From: Entonaema liquescens
Taxonomy: Eukaryota > Ascomycota > Sordariomycetes > Xylariales > Xylariaceae
Reading direction: 5' to 3'
Length of the DNA: 64,000 bases
Assembly: GCA_902805475.1 (NCBI GenBank)
Contig: CADCSX010000003.1
Coordinates: forward strand, 372,001-436,000
The translations under genes and the position numbers were made by a program. A model generated the notes under the pieces. That model worked only from the letters and a program-made list of their open reading frames with translations. It had not been told where the DNA came from and searched no databases. Positions 11,892 through 23,742 of the stretch are shown here, piece after piece. Position 1 is the stretch's first letter, and every line of letters begins with the position of its first letter.

Positions 11892-13823
11892 ATGGCTGTT
11901 TACGTCGAATATCCTCTTCCCGAGAAGGGATTCATCCGAACAACTACAGTCCACCCCGGAGAGTTACAAGATGAGATCAAAATTAGCTTGAACGTTGTCC
12001 AGTTTCTCGAGGCTAACCCTCCTAAATATGAGGCTCTCTCTTATGTGTGGGGATCGGAAGATGACCCTGAAACTATTCGAATTATTACGGATACAGAAAA
12101 GACGTTCACGTTTCCCGTAACGAGAAATTTGGCTACTGCCCTACGCTTACTACGCCGACTTGACGATCCCAGAGTCGTCTGGACTGATGCAATATGTATA
12201 AATCAGGCAAATAATACCGAAAAGGGCCAACAAGTTATGAGAATGGGGGAGATTTTTCGGGCAGCAAGCCGGGTTGTGGGATTTCTAGGTGAGGAAAGCG
12301 ACGACAGCGCACATGCAATGAACATTATGTCTTATATTGGTTCCCAAGTCGATGTTAACTGGGAGCCGGTAAACATGTGGCCGGCAAGGCATTGCGCGGA
12401 CCCGACGGTCGCTGATAAATACCATATCCTTCCAGTGGTAGCAGGAGACATGCATGCGATACACCACATAATACATCGCAGCTGGTTTGAAAGGCTTTGG
12501 ATTCGACAGGAAATACTACTTGCCAACAGCCACGCTATTCTACAATGTGGCAGAGTAGAGACGAGCTGGACGGCATTTCGGAAAGCACTACTATGCCTCT
12601 TTGTTAAACGCGCAGTAGAGTTCCAGCACTCCCACTCTTTCCGACGACGTCTGTTTTTAATTTCCGGGCTCATCTTCCCAAGAAGAAACATATCGCTAGT
12701 AGCACTACGTCTTCACTTTGAGGGAGCTATCTGCCGTGACCCTAGGGATAAGATCTTCGCTATCAGATCGCTTTTAGCACCAAGCGAAAGGTCGTGTTGT
12801 CCGGTTCCGGACTATAGTAAGCCATGGATGGAAGTGTATAAAGACGTTACCTTGAGATGGATCCGGAAGTTTGGGTTGCTAGCATTACTCCGCGAGTGTC
12901 ACTTCGAACCTGATGCTTCACATCCAAGCTGGGTTCCTAATTGGCTCAAGCCGGCACCTGCTCGCCAACTATGCCAACAACCTTTTCTAGCATCCTCTAG
13001 ATTGGCAACTCATGTGGAATCTCCCGTGGATGGAGTACTTCGCGTACTAGGCGTGGTATCTACTGAAGTTCAGGAAGTCCACCCCATTCCGGACCTTTCT
13101 AATGTCACCTTAAGAGAATTGTTCTATATCCATCGCCACATTCTATTTGGCCACGATCCCGACCAGATAGATGGCAAACAGCTGTCTGATGAACTGATGG
13201 AAACATATGCAAAAACCATGGTTTTAGGCTGCATTGCCAATGAAATGACAGACATCCCATTTATCACGCTGCCAAGTCTGGGGGAGGCAAAGAAAGTCGT
13301 TGAGGAACTATACTCGGGATCGCGTTATGATCCTGACTGTTTCCAACCGGGTAGTCCTACATATGATTTCCTCCAGAGGTCTAGAGATATAGGAGGCAAG
13401 AAATTTGCGCGGTGCAGTGACGGACATTTTGGAGTTGTTCCCCCTTATGCCCAAGTCGGTGACCATCTTTGCGTCCTAATCGGCTTCAATGGAATCATGA
13501 CTCTCAGACCCACCGTGAATAACCAGTTTATTCTCATAGGCGAAGCCTACATCGACCGGTTGCGCACCGGGGAGGGCTTATTAGGATCCCTTCCCGAGAA
13601 TATTCAGTTTTTCCTCACCACCCATGCCAACAAAGCTACATTTGGCTTTCTGGATAAGGAATCGGGGGATATTACCTTTGAGGACCCGAGACTAAAGAAT
13701 CTTCCGATGAATCTCTCCAATTATAGGGAGCGACTAAAGAAGGATGGCAATGCTACTTTATTTGTGCACCCGGAAGTCATCGCTGGTATTGGTGCAAAAG
13801 TTCGGTATTTCGATATTGTGTGA
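11892..13823 (+). CDS. HET-domain protein (heterokaryon incompatibility)
   Basis: Single exon of 643 codons. The N-terminal third is a HET domain: YEALSYVWG at residues 46-54, the VVWTDAICINQ block at about 95-105, then RMGEIFRAASRVVGFLGE and a later WFERLWIRQEI motif near residue 200. HET proteins trigger regulated cell death on non-self fusion, or act in related fungal immune responses. The C-terminal half contains the usual HET-family blocks (ICRDPRDKIFAI; SDGHFGVVPPYAQVGDHLCVLIG), which often function as the recognition or regulatory part. No NLR, patatin or HeLo partner lies beside it, so it looks like a solitary member of an expanded family. The start is the first ATG in frame, two residues after an out-of-frame ATG. 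Confidence 0.92.
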   Translation: MAVYVEYPLPEKGFIRTTTVHPGELQDEIKISLNVVQFLEANPPKYEALSYVWGSEDDPETIRIITDTEKTFTFPVTRNLATALRLLRRLDDPRVVWTDAICINQANNTEKGQQVMRMGEIFRAASRVVGFLGEESDDSAHAMNIMSYIGSQVDVNWEPVNMWPARHCADPTVADKYHILPVVAGDMHAIHHIIHRSWFERLWIRQEILLANSHAILQCGRVETSWTAFRKALLCLFVKRAVEFQHSHSFRRRLFLISGLIFPRRNISLVALRLHFEGAICRDPRDKIFAIRSLLAPSERSCCPVPDYSKPWMEVYKDVTLRWIRKFGLLALLRECHFEPDASHPSWVPNWLKPAPARQLCQQPFLASSRLATHVESPVDGVLRVLGVVSTEVQEVHPIPDLSNVTLRELFYIHRHILFGHDPDQIDGKQLSDELMETYAKTMVLGCIANEMTDIPFITLPSLGEAKKVVEELYSGSRYDPDCFQPGSPTYDFLQRSRDIGGKKFARCSDGHFGVVPPYAQVGDHLCVLIGFNGIMTLRPTVNNQFILIGEAYIDRLRTGEGLLGSLPENIQFFLTTHANKATFGFLDKESGDITFEDPRLKNLPMNLSNYRERLKKDGNATLFVHPEVIAGIGAKVRYFDIV

Positions 13824-13983
13824 ATCGGTGGGATATTGATACAAAGAGGAATAAGGCTAACAGGGGACTTGCGATTATCATAGTAGCTGGACTGAAGAAA
13901 TATTAAGTATATCATGTCTAATGCCAAATCTATTTATCTACCTGCATAGAATTAACGTACACTAGAGAACAAGTTCTACGCCC

Positions 13984-14744
13984 TCATGGATGAGCTTCAA
14001 GAGGCGTCACCTTTTTCACAACTCGTGCGGGTGTACCCATCGCGACACTCCATGGCGGGATACTCTTCGTTACCACGGAGCTAGCGGCGACAGTGCACCC
14101 CTGGCCAATTGTGACACCAGGTAAGATCACGACATGGCCGCCTATCCAGCAGTCGTCTCCAATGATAATAGGCTTGGCGTACTCGACATCGTCCCTGCGA
14201 CTTTGCACCTCGGTTTCGTGAGTAGCTGTCAGAATCGACACATTGGGTCCGAACATAACGCGATCTCCTATGGTGACTAGCGCGCAATCCAAAATAGTCA
14301 GATTGAAGTTAGAGTAGAACCGATTTCCAAGGCGAATGTTGCATCCATAATCTACGGCGAGGGATGGCTCAATGAAAACATCCTCCCCGACATGGCCTAT
14401 GAACTGCTTAAGCATGTTCTTCCGAACCTCCCCTAGAGATTCAAAGTCCGCTTCCGGATCGTCTGGGAAGTAGTTGTTGTACTTGTGCATCCATCTTCGA
14501 GCGTCGAAGCGCAATTTCATCAGCGCAGGATCCTGGGCATCGTAACTGAGTGATCATATTAGCGGAACTGTTTATGAGAATGGCCGCATCTCAAAATCGA
14601 ATAAAAGATGATGATGTCACCTCATCAGCAGAGAAGCACTTACAGCATCCCAGAGATCATCTTGTCGAATTCTTCCGACTTTGGTACATGAGCTAGGGAG
14701 GAAGCCTTTTCAAGCTCAACCGGGTTCTTTTCTTGAGAAGCCAT
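13984..14744 (-). CDS. Maltose/galactoside-type O-acetyltransferase (hexapeptide repeat)
   Basis: Two exons on the minus strand, 14744-14644 and 14545-13984, encode 220 residues. The N-terminal block (EFDKMISGMLYDAQDPAL) is the Mac domain of maltose O-acetyltransferases. The rest is a left-handed beta helix of hexapeptide repeats: VDYGCNIRLG, GDRVMFGPNVSILTATHE (with the catalytic-loop His) and the diagnostic DDCWIGGHVVILPGVTIG. The product should be a trimeric cytosolic acetyl-CoA-dependent enzyme acting on a sugar or other hydroxyl group. The intron is GTAAGT...CTCAG, about 98 nt. The length is normal and the gene is intact. Fungal members are often near sugar or secondary-metabolite genes, but the neighbours give no clear substrate. 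Confidence 0.92.
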
Positions 14745-16055
14745 GATTTCTTTAGACTCTGAGGTTGAAAACTTGATCGTGTGAGAATAAGGGGTCGATC
14801 AATTCACTCGCGATGAAAAGTGCGCAGTAAATGGTGAACGGTCTTTTTATTTACTATCGGAGCTTCTAGCGGAACGAGGCTAAACGCATTCTAATTAGGT
14901 ATCTCCGACTTCTCGAATTACGAACACGTTGGTAAAAGGACCGCTCGCCGGCTTGGCCCGCAAATTCGTCGCCGTCTAGCCTTTCAGTAAATGCATATAA
15001 AGTGGTGTCAATTCTACCACTCCTCGTTTGAGCACAGCCACAGATTAGAGTGGCTTGATAGGAGTTGATTCTAAGGGGTTAAAATGCATGAAGACAACAA
15101 CGACATCATATCTTCATGCTATATCAAGTAGCTGAACTCGCAAGATGCTATTTGGTGATGTGATATATAGTCAGAATGTAGCTTTTGAGAATGGTCGTTT
15201 TTATTCGCATAGGTATGACTCTTGAATGAAAATTAGTATCTGATTGTGAAGATGACGGGGAACTTAAAGTCGGCAGAGTCGATGAAGATATCCTATATGA
15301 TACCTCAAGGTGAAATAATTAGTGAAGTACAATGCGTTCGTTCCTGAGAATTGGGTGGTGTTGAAAACCATACTCTTTTTCTTTTATAGGTAATACCAGT
15401 AAAACCGATATCTCTGTGACAAGTAATAGTATCAAGAGGGATTTAATAAACAATAAATGCTTGGATTTGGTATAATGGCAACTATAGGTACTATACATAT
15501 GTAGTAGTCCACTAATGATAATACTGTGCTGTATGTTGCAAAAGTTTGCGTAACATCGAAGATAGCAAGCCCCTATTATAGCCATTGCTAAGATACCACC
15601 ATTGTTTCATATAAAATCTTGAAAATCATGGCCAACGCAGTGTTACATCGAACTATGACTTAAATCCGGGCGAGAATACCAAAGTTGAGTTTAGGGTGGT
15701 ATAGATATCGGGATATAGTCGATGGTCAATTCCAGGGGCTGAATGACGTGCTTGTCCGCGCATGCATACTGTTCCACGACTCTCAGAATGAGCAAATCAG
15801 TTTCTCTACTTGGAGATCTGTGCGATAAAAGCTTATCTATCTTCGGATCTACATAGTAGCACGCGTTCACCCGAAGGTAAGGCGCGATTTTCTCGGTAAA
15901 GGGTTTATGAAGTCTTTCCTAGTGTATGTTACTCAACCAGGATCAGCATGTGAGAGTCCAGGTATCTAACATAATAAATCCTTAATAAGTCTCACTTCAC
16001 CGAGAAGTCTCGCAGTTGTTTAACCATCTCTCTTTCATTTAATGAGTTGGCTAAG
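14745..16055. other. Divergent promoter region, 1.3 kb
   Basis: Spacer between the acetyltransferase (minus) and the UNC93-like gene (plus). A small hydrophobic open stretch on the minus strand near 15319-15585 has no family features and is probably chance. No RNA gene seen. Confidence 0.4.
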
Positions 16056-17501
16056 ATGACGGGTGTAGCAGAAACAGCCCCTCAGAATATTGAGGGTACT
16101 GAACAGAAACCTGTGAGAGGTAAGTAGAGTATCCATTCTAATCATTACCTTCTAGCTAATATTCCTGTAGTTAAATGGTATCGATCGGTATTTTATAATG
16201 CCACGATTCTCGGGCTCTGCAGTTTTGCTGCTCCGGGACTATGGGGGGCGATGAACTCCCTCGGGGCTGGTGGTTCCCAATCACCTTACCTCGTTAACAC
16301 TGGGAATGCACTCACATTCTGTCTTATGATCGTATCTTGCTGGTTGACCAGTAGTATTGTCAAGTATATCGGCATCACAGGTGCCCTATTTGTCGGCACC
16401 ATCGGCTACGCCCCCTACAGTGCCGGTTTGTACCTTAATAACCGCTATAATGTGGAATGGCTTGTAATCGTCGGAGCAGCCTTCTGCGGCATCTCAGCAG
16501 GAATTTTTTGGGCGGCAGAAACGGCCATCGCTATTGCCTATCCCGAGGCACGGAATCGAGGGAGGATGGTTGCTTACTGGTTGACATGGACCCGTATCGG
16601 TCAGATCTTAGGAGGCGCTATTAATCTTGGACTCAATGCGGATCGTAACCAGGCCGGAAAGGTGTCGTATACGGTATACATCGTTTTCATTGCTCTCCAG
16701 GCAAGTGGGACGTTGGTGGCTTTGCTGCTTAATAAACCATCGAAAGTCCAACGCCGAGATGGCACTCCCGTTCAACTTGTTATTTACGACAATCCCTGGC
16801 AAGAAATCAAGACCACGACGAAAACCTTTTTCACTAGGAAATTTCTTTTGATTGTTTTGTGGATAGGTCAGGGGGTTTACTCGGAAGCCGTCTTCTTCAC
16901 CTATAACGCGCTATGGTTCAGCGTGCGCGCAAGAGCTCTTGGATCATTCTTATCCGGAATCGTAGCGGTTATATGTGGTAATCTCCTTGGTCTATGGTTA
17001 GATCAGCATCAGATCTCTCTCAAGACGAGGTCACGAAGAGCCTTTGTGGTTATTATGACATTGCAGGGTGCTTGGTGGCTATGGCTTACAATCAACGTCA
17101 CCGAGTATCGTCGGACCCAGCCTATTTTCGACTGGGCTGACCCCGGGTTTGGAAGGGCGTTCGGCGTTTTCATCTTCCTTGTTTCTGGTTTCCAGCTTAA
17201 CTATAATTTCTCATACTTCATCATCGGCCAGATCTCTTCCAATCCGCAAGAGACGATTCGTCTCGCGGCGTTACTGCGAGGGACAGAGTCAGCATGGCAA
17301 GCTGTCAGTTATGGGTTGAATGCAGTTCCCATCATTGCAGCCGTCGGCGGGCCATATATTAACTTTGGTCTATGGGGGGCTTCCTTGCTGCCAGCTTGGC
17401 TAGTAATTAAAGACTTTGGTGTTGACGGTGAAAAATCGGATCTAGAAAGTCACGTCGATATTCAGGGGGAAGATTTACGGAAAGATGAAGGTTCAAGCTA
17501 A
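16056..17501 (+). CDS. UNC93-like major facilitator membrane protein
   Basis: Two exons, 16056-16119 and 16171-17501 (51 nt intron, GTAAGT...TGTAG), give 464 residues. About 11-12 hydrophobic helices are visible. The first block (FYNATILGLCSFAAPGLWGAMNSLGAGG) and the following GISAGIFWAAETAIAIAYPE and FLSGIVAVICGNLLGLWLD are characteristic of fungal UNC93-like/DUF895 MFS proteins. Substrate is not known; some relatives are near siderophore or secondary-metabolism genes. An earlier acceptor 15 nt upstream is also in frame but would make a 36 nt intron. The protein ends in an acidic cytosolic tail. The gene is in tandem with the dioxygenase gene 550 bp downstream, so the two could be co-regulated. 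Confidence 0.9.
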
Positions 17502-18051
17502 TTTAATTAGCAGCAGCATTGGATTGTAAGGAACTTGCTACCTGTTATTTCAAGGGCCTTGATCCTAATTAAGGACAGTGACTTTTATAGTCCGATAGTT
17601 AGCAATTTGAGATTTGTGTTTTAGGTACAATTTACCACGATTTACACATAGTGTATATAGGTATGGGATTAATACCTATTAAGTACTAGTATTCTAGCTA
17701 TAGATATCTGACGGTCGTTTCATTAAGTGCGTATTTCGATTCTATAACTAGCTCTTAATCGGGAGTTTTAGTAGTTCGCTGTCCCAAGATGGTGCTTCTT
17801 GGACACTGATGTGATCATAGGCTTCGCTAACGCCATCGACGGACGCAACCTCAAGGTGAGCTATCTATCGACCTATTGACAGTCTCTCATGTGATAGGTG
17901 GGATGCGTCGCGCACGTCATATTAGTCTCCAACTGCACCTGGGGAGCTCAAATACATATAAGTCATAGTGGGCAGTGTATACTATTCTGATATACGATCG
18001 CAGCCTACGACAATAGCATTTTGCATCTCCTTTCTATAATATACCAACAAA
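17502..18051. promoter_or_regulatory. Promoter region of the TauD-like gene
   Basis: A 550 bp spacer. A TATA-like CATATAAG sits at about 17955-17962, some 90 bp before the ATG of the dioxygenase gene. A clear operator is not visible. Confidence 0.35.
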
Positions 18052-19239
18052 ATGTCGGCCGGACTTGAAGCTCTGAAGCACATATCCAAGGATTCTGGAT
18101 TCCCAATTACCATCCATCCTCATTTCTCCGAGAAAATAAAAAATCATGTTCCGCCAGAGCCCCTCCGAGAAGAGATATTTCCGGATAAAGACCGCGCCGC
18201 ATTCGCGGACCCCGAAAAGAAAGCTCTCTTCTCGGTCGCTAAACCTGTCGACTTAACAGAATCTATCGGTACTGTATTGGAGGGTGTGCAGCTTTCTCAA
18301 TTAACTCCGCAACAGCTAGACGAGCTCGCACTGCTTGTTAATGAACGCGGAGTCATCTTCTTCCGTAACCAAGATTTGACTACTGATGGCCAAGTTAAGC
18401 TCTTTGAGCATTATGGCACTCTAGACCGACATCCAGCTCAGAAGGACGTTCGACACGTCGTAATCCGAGGCAGCAAGGAGGACCACCGTGAAATTCTCAA
18501 GTATACTCCGTGGCCTTCGGGAGAGTGGCATGCCGATACTTCATTTGAGGTGAACCCGCCCTCTTATTCCCTCCTCCGAATGGAAGAGCATCCTCCCGTA
18601 GGTGGGGACACAGCCTGGGTTTCCGGTTACGGTCTGTATGACACGCTAAGCGACGCGATGAAGAAATTCGTTGAAGGCCTGCATGCGATACATACTTCAA
18701 GGCTGCAGTACGACACAATCTTGGACCTGTGGGGCGTTGGACCGAATCGGCCTCCTATTGACTCGCATCATCCGGCCGTTAGGACCCATCCGGTTACCGG
18801 ACTGAAGGCGTTGAACATAAACACCGGGTTCGTTACCGGCTTCGCTGAGCTCAAGAAACACGAATCCGATAAGCTCCTCGATTTCTTCCAATACCATCTC
18901 CATTCTGCAGATGACCACTCTGTCCGATGGAAGTGGGAAGTTGGTAGCGTCGCGATGTGGGATAACAGATGCGTACTCCATCGGGTTATCCCCGGTTCCT
19001 ATGAAGCGCCTCGAAGGGGTATTCGTACGACGGTCTTTGGAGAGAAACGTAAGTTAAGCATTGCTAAATTTATGCCTTTCGGAAATTCTCGTGAGTTTTG
19101 TAGCTGATCACGAACAGCATTTTATGATCCAGCAAGCGAAGGGAGAGCTGAGAGGGAGAGGCGACTGAAAGAAACCACAGCCAAAGGACTACCCCAGGAC
19201 TTGGATGCCAAGGAAAATCTTGCGAATACGCCTGCTTAA
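18052..19239 (+). CDS. TauD/TfdA-type Fe(II)/2-oxoglutarate dioxygenase
   Basis: Two exons, 18052-19048 and 19118-19239, encode 372 residues. The intron (GTAAGT...CACGAACAG, 69 nt) has to be removed: reading through ends after FCS, while splicing gives FGEKPFYDPASEG, the usual C-terminus. The iron ligands are seen as WHADTSF (His160, Asp162) and a distal VLHRV (His310), with a basic RRGIRTTVFG for 2-oxoglutarate about 11 residues later. Fungal relatives (yeast JLP1 type) release sulphite from taurine or other sulphonates; others hydroxylate different substrates. With the UNC93-like transporter upstream, uptake and catabolism of a small organic compound is plausible but unproven. The whole family core is present. 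Confidence 0.93.
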
Positions 19240-21308
19240 GTTTTTGAATGACTCTGTTTCGACTAATATCTGATAAACAACAAGCAAAAGCTGAGCAGGC
19301 TCTTGATCGCGCCTTTGTTGGAGTGGGCTTTGAGGGTTTGACTTTTAGTGGAGGGTTAGTTCTCGGAATTCCCTACGAAATATGTATGGTCTGTGCAGAA
19401 GTGTTATCTCGATAACCAACAGTTCTTAAGACTACTATGATAATTTACTTAATACTTCAACTTGTATTCGAATGTTTTGTGAATATAGTTGTAGCCGTAA
19501 CTTCTCTGGGTTACGTTGTTGGAAATTAGTGATTAAGTGACTGCTGCCAGGTACATCACAACCAGGTCACAACCAGGGGCTCAAGTTCAAGAGACTCAGT
19601 GCATATGCAGTTTCTGACCTATATAGTTTCGTTATTATTTATTCAATCTATTCATATTATAATCGTTTGGGTATAACATAGTTACATATACAATCGTCAG
19701 CTTATCTCTTGTATAAAGCTTGATTGAGCTTAGTTACTAAAATTTTGGCTCTTAGTAAGACTATGGTTGAAGTTGACATCAGCTGTGATATACCTAATAC
19801 AACATTACCTATCTATTAACCTCATTGGTCAATGAGAGTAAAGACTTGACAGCCAATATCGCGTCCGCTTATCATAAGATACTAGAGATTGTAGGCTTGA
19901 TGTATAAGTAGCTAGTGCCTCAAGAGAACTCTTTTATTCTTTCTTAACCTTTTTATGAGCTTGTCCTAAACCATCTGTATTGGTTCGAGCTGATGTTACA
20001 CAATAAGGAACGCAGGGTTAATGGAACTTACCCCTAAGTCTTCAACTAGAGTGTATTTATAGATTCTAGGCTTGAAATAGGATAAATAATAGGATTCTAG
20101 TCTTCTCAAAGCAATAGAACAAATTAAATACGAAGAATTGGGCTCCACCGGCCCTCGGTTATCGGTGCCGGTTGTCGGTGCTCAGAGATCTAGATGACAC
20201 ACTATTGATCCTATTTGACGTGCGTGTTGTTGAATATGATTGGATGATTTGAGGTGATGGAGGGCGCTTTTTTTTAATTCCCTTTATCCAATTCTACCAA
20301 TACAACCCCCTTGAGGATTTTGTAAGAGATATTCCCCGGAGCCAACACAAGCAGGTAAGTGGAAGGGATGAATATCCTCGGTCGTAAATCTTAGTCATTT
20401 CTCCATTAAAGCGACACTAATGTATGCAAACCCCAGAAAATGCTTTTGAAGCTAAAACGACGCCAAGGTGGTTTGGTCATAGTACGAGTAGCTGAAGAGA
20501 TCGTGAGCTATCGTATGCCCCGATACGGAAGAAGTCTCTCACGTGGAATTTGAAAAGGGTTTATCCTGGTAGTTAGTTAGAATACTTATCTAAAGTTGAC
20601 TTTCTTCAAAATGCAATGCGTATAATAATATAAAGATGCCGTTGACGATGACTTATAACCGATGATATTTTGGACTCTAAACTATTCCTTGGCTAGTTCG
20701 GGGGGCAAAATGCATACTGTCATTGCCACGTGCTGACAACTAGCAGCGTGTTTGAGCATTCGAAAATAATACAAACAAAGCGTAATAAGAGTTCTGTTTG
20801 AATACCTAAGATAAAAAATATCGGGTTTGTATTTAAGTTGAGCCTCTCTTTGAATGACGTATTTAATAGATAGTTTATTAGACTAGGTAACTAACCAAAG
20901 GCGGAGCCAAGATTTATAGCGAGTCTAGTGGGCTTCGCCTGCTGGAACGACCTAGATAAGTCCACTGAGGTGGCCCACTATGACTGGGTGTAAGTGGTCT
21001 GACAGGCCTAATCCTCTAATCCCCTAATCCCTAATCGCTAATCAGAAGTGGCCGCTTTCGCCGGTCTCCGCCATTTGCTATTTTCGCAATTTACTACCAA
21101 AGAGCCGAATTTCCCAACGTGAAATTCCCTCCAATCTTAACCACCAATATTCCGTGATTCTGATAGGTGTAACATGTCCACAATCTGTAATAACGCAATA
21201 CCGCCATTTCGCACACTGAAACCCGAATCCGTGAAGAAGCTAGCTATTCCTATTTCATTCTCACTCCGGAATTATTAACCCTCATGTCCAGGTTCAGGAT
21301 CTGGGAGA
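19240..21308. other. Long intergenic region, 2.1 kb
   Basis: AT-rich spacer upstream of the double-cluster regulator. No convincing open frame. It contains the CTAATC repeat described separately and a short GC-rich direct repeat (CGGTTRTCGGTGC twice, near 20156-20181). Probably a long promoter. Confidence 0.4.
21007..21043 (+). repeat. Telomere-like (CTAATC/CCCTAAT) short repeat
   Basis: Five consecutive CTAATC units separated by C or CT, for example CCCCTAATCCCTAATCGC. It resembles a degenerate CCCTAA telomere motif but is short and imperfect. It lies about 270 bp upstream of the regulator start. Confidence 0.5.
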
Positions 21309-23742
21309 ATGGATCTGGAAGACATGAGCGTGCAGATGGTGGCCGCGGATACAGCAGCTGAGGTCGCAGCAGACGTTGCTGCGGCCGACCCTACGAACAG
21401 ACATCCTAAGAAGTCGAGTCAGACCTGCATTCCCTGCAGAGTGCGCAAAGTTCGTTGCGATGGCCGTCGCGACGTTTGTCAGAATTGCGAGCGATTGGGA
21501 TTCACATGCTCATTTCAAGATGCCGCCTCGCCCAGCCAGGATTCCGAGGGTCTGACAAATTTCACCCTTCCACGAAGACGTGTTAGACTAGCTTGTGCCA
21601 ACTGTCATTCCAGAAAAGCTAGATGTAGTGGTGAAACCCCGAAATGCGCAAGATGCCAAGCTCAAGGCATCGAGTGCGTTTACAAACCCACGAAGCGATC
21701 TGGAGGCGTCAGCGGAGTCTCCCAGCAACCTCATCAAGGCGCTACTGATTCCGAACTTGAGTCTGTCTCATCTGAACCACCTGAGAAGCGAGTAATGACG
21801 AGTAAGGATACTCATGGTTCTCATCATGGTCCTCAAGGGCCCGATAAGAATAGTTTCGAACCGAATGGGTCCTCGACATGTACAGCATCCAGTAATGAAC
21901 CGTATGCATTCGATTAACCCACCCCTTTCCCTTGCGTACATAGTATAACTAAACTAACAATCCACATAGGTTTGTGTTTCCCGACGAAGGTATCATACAG
22001 CGGACATTTAGTAATTTCTTTCGTCAAATTCACCATGTCCCTATCTTTTCGTTTCTTCATCGTGCTTCGCTCATGCAACGATATCATGCTGGCATGATGG
22101 ATAAGGCGCTACTTCTTGCTTTAGTGGGCATCACTACACTAATGATAGACCTGGGTCCTGGTACTCGGGAATATGGCGCCAGGTGTATCGACGAATGCCA
22201 AAAGATGGTTCTCGATGACCTCGAGAATCCTTCGACTATCAAGATCCAGGCTCTCGTTCTCGTTATGAAGCACCGCATGATGTCGCGTAAATTTACTACC
22301 GCCTTCATGTTAGCAGCAACCGCCACTCGATTTGCCTATGCCCTTCGCCTGAATTTTGAGAATCCGAATTTATGCTTCCTAGCACGAGAATCACGAAGGA
22401 GGCTGATGTGGGCGCTCATGACTATCGACTCCGGTATTAACGGCGGGTGCTCGGATTTCACACTGATGCCGTCTGAGTCTATGCACATTCAACTCCCTTG
22501 TACCGAGCGTAACTTTGAGTTTGATCTGCCACAAGTCACCGAATACCTCCGCCCCGTCCCGACGCGGCCTTTCCCTGACGATGTCGGGTCGTTAGCGCTA
22601 CACGTGCGACTCCTATGGATGAGAAGTCGAGTCTTGTATTGCACCAAAAATGTGTTGGGTATGCCCGAGTCTGAATTGGTGCAATTGCCAGAATTAGTTA
22701 AGGTGTTATCCGATGAACTAGCGGGCTTCAACGATCACTTGCCGGCCTCTTTCAAGTTCTCCGAAAGCAACCTCCAGTTACGAGCATACTCTCCACGACT
22801 ATGTGTATACATTATGATACATGTTTGGTGGCGACAGTGCTACTGCGATCTCTACCGGATGTTCCTCGTTGGACTTAAAGAGGCATTACCGCAATCGGGG
22901 CTCAATCGATTAGATCCTCAGTTCGTATCATATTGCGTAGGTCAATGTTACGAGCACGCTTTGGCCATGTCAGACATTTTCAAATTGGTTCTGTCTCTCG
23001 ACGGAGGCTTGCCGGTTACCGATCTTGATCTGCCCGGTTGCGCTTATCAGTGTGCCCGGATCATCTACTTTGCTCATCAAGCGAATCAAGGCGAGGTTGG
23101 TTTAACATCAAACCAGGTGCACGAACTTGGTACGAGATGCCTCACGATTGCAAAGTCGATGGATCACGTCCCAGCTGGAGCCGCTATCGTAAGTTACTTC
23201 AATTTCTAATGTATTATAACGATGTGCTTAGTACTGACATAATCCTAGGTCTCCGATCTTGAAAAACTGATTGCTCGTGGTTTGAATACGAATGCCACAC
23301 AAAACAATCCAAGGAGCCCAAGCACCAGCGCTACCAATCTCATACCACAACATGTCTTACCACGCCATAACCCGATTCAACAAATGCAAGTTGTAGATGA
23401 AAGTGGATTTACTAACATTCCCATCATATCCCTCCAGCTCACATGCCCTCGCCACAAGGCAGTTCAATGTCCACCCCGATTCAGCACTCGACTCCCCGTC
23501 CGCCACAACAACATACCCGCGGATCTCCACTACCTGGAACACCGATTGGGGATTTTAGCATGCCGAAATCAAATTTGCCGCCTGCGATGCCAGCTGATGG
23601 AGTAGACAATAACAATGCCTTCGAGGGTGCAATGGATGGCTTCGACTTCAACCTCGAATCATTCGGGAATAACGGTCTTGAGTCTGCATCGTGGCTTTCA
23701 AGCGAATGGCTTAATAATGAATACTCACAAACGACCGTTTGA
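21309..23742 (+). CDS. Transcription factor with two tandem Zn2Cys6 clusters; 3' frame break
   Basis: Exons 21309-21901 and 21970-23188 join in phase, then a third begins at 23249. Two binuclear clusters stand in tandem: Cys 40, 43, 50, 57, 60, 67 and Cys 96, 99, 106, 113, 116, 123, with identical 2-6-6-2-6 spacing. A fungal-specific transcription factor (middle homology) domain follows, with VFPDEGIIQRTF, RESRRRLMWALM and a long helical core. The third exon reads well to about VDESGFTNIP, but the last 100 residues (HMPSPQGSS... ending SQTTV) are in another frame. Adding one base near 23427 would restore a run reading IPPAHMP and a total near 768 residues. An intron is possible: a CTAAC and CTCCAG look like an intron end, but no GT donor gives the right phase at a normal size. 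The function is unknown. Confidence 0.8.

Noticed and set aside
11892..13823. HET gene as part of a multi-gene allorecognition cluster
   Set aside because: No NLR, HeLo or patatin gene lies nearby, so it is described as solitary.
15319..15585. Small hydrophobic minus-strand frame
   Set aside because: AT-rich DNA gives Leu/Ile/Tyr-rich chance frames; no motif and no intron signals.
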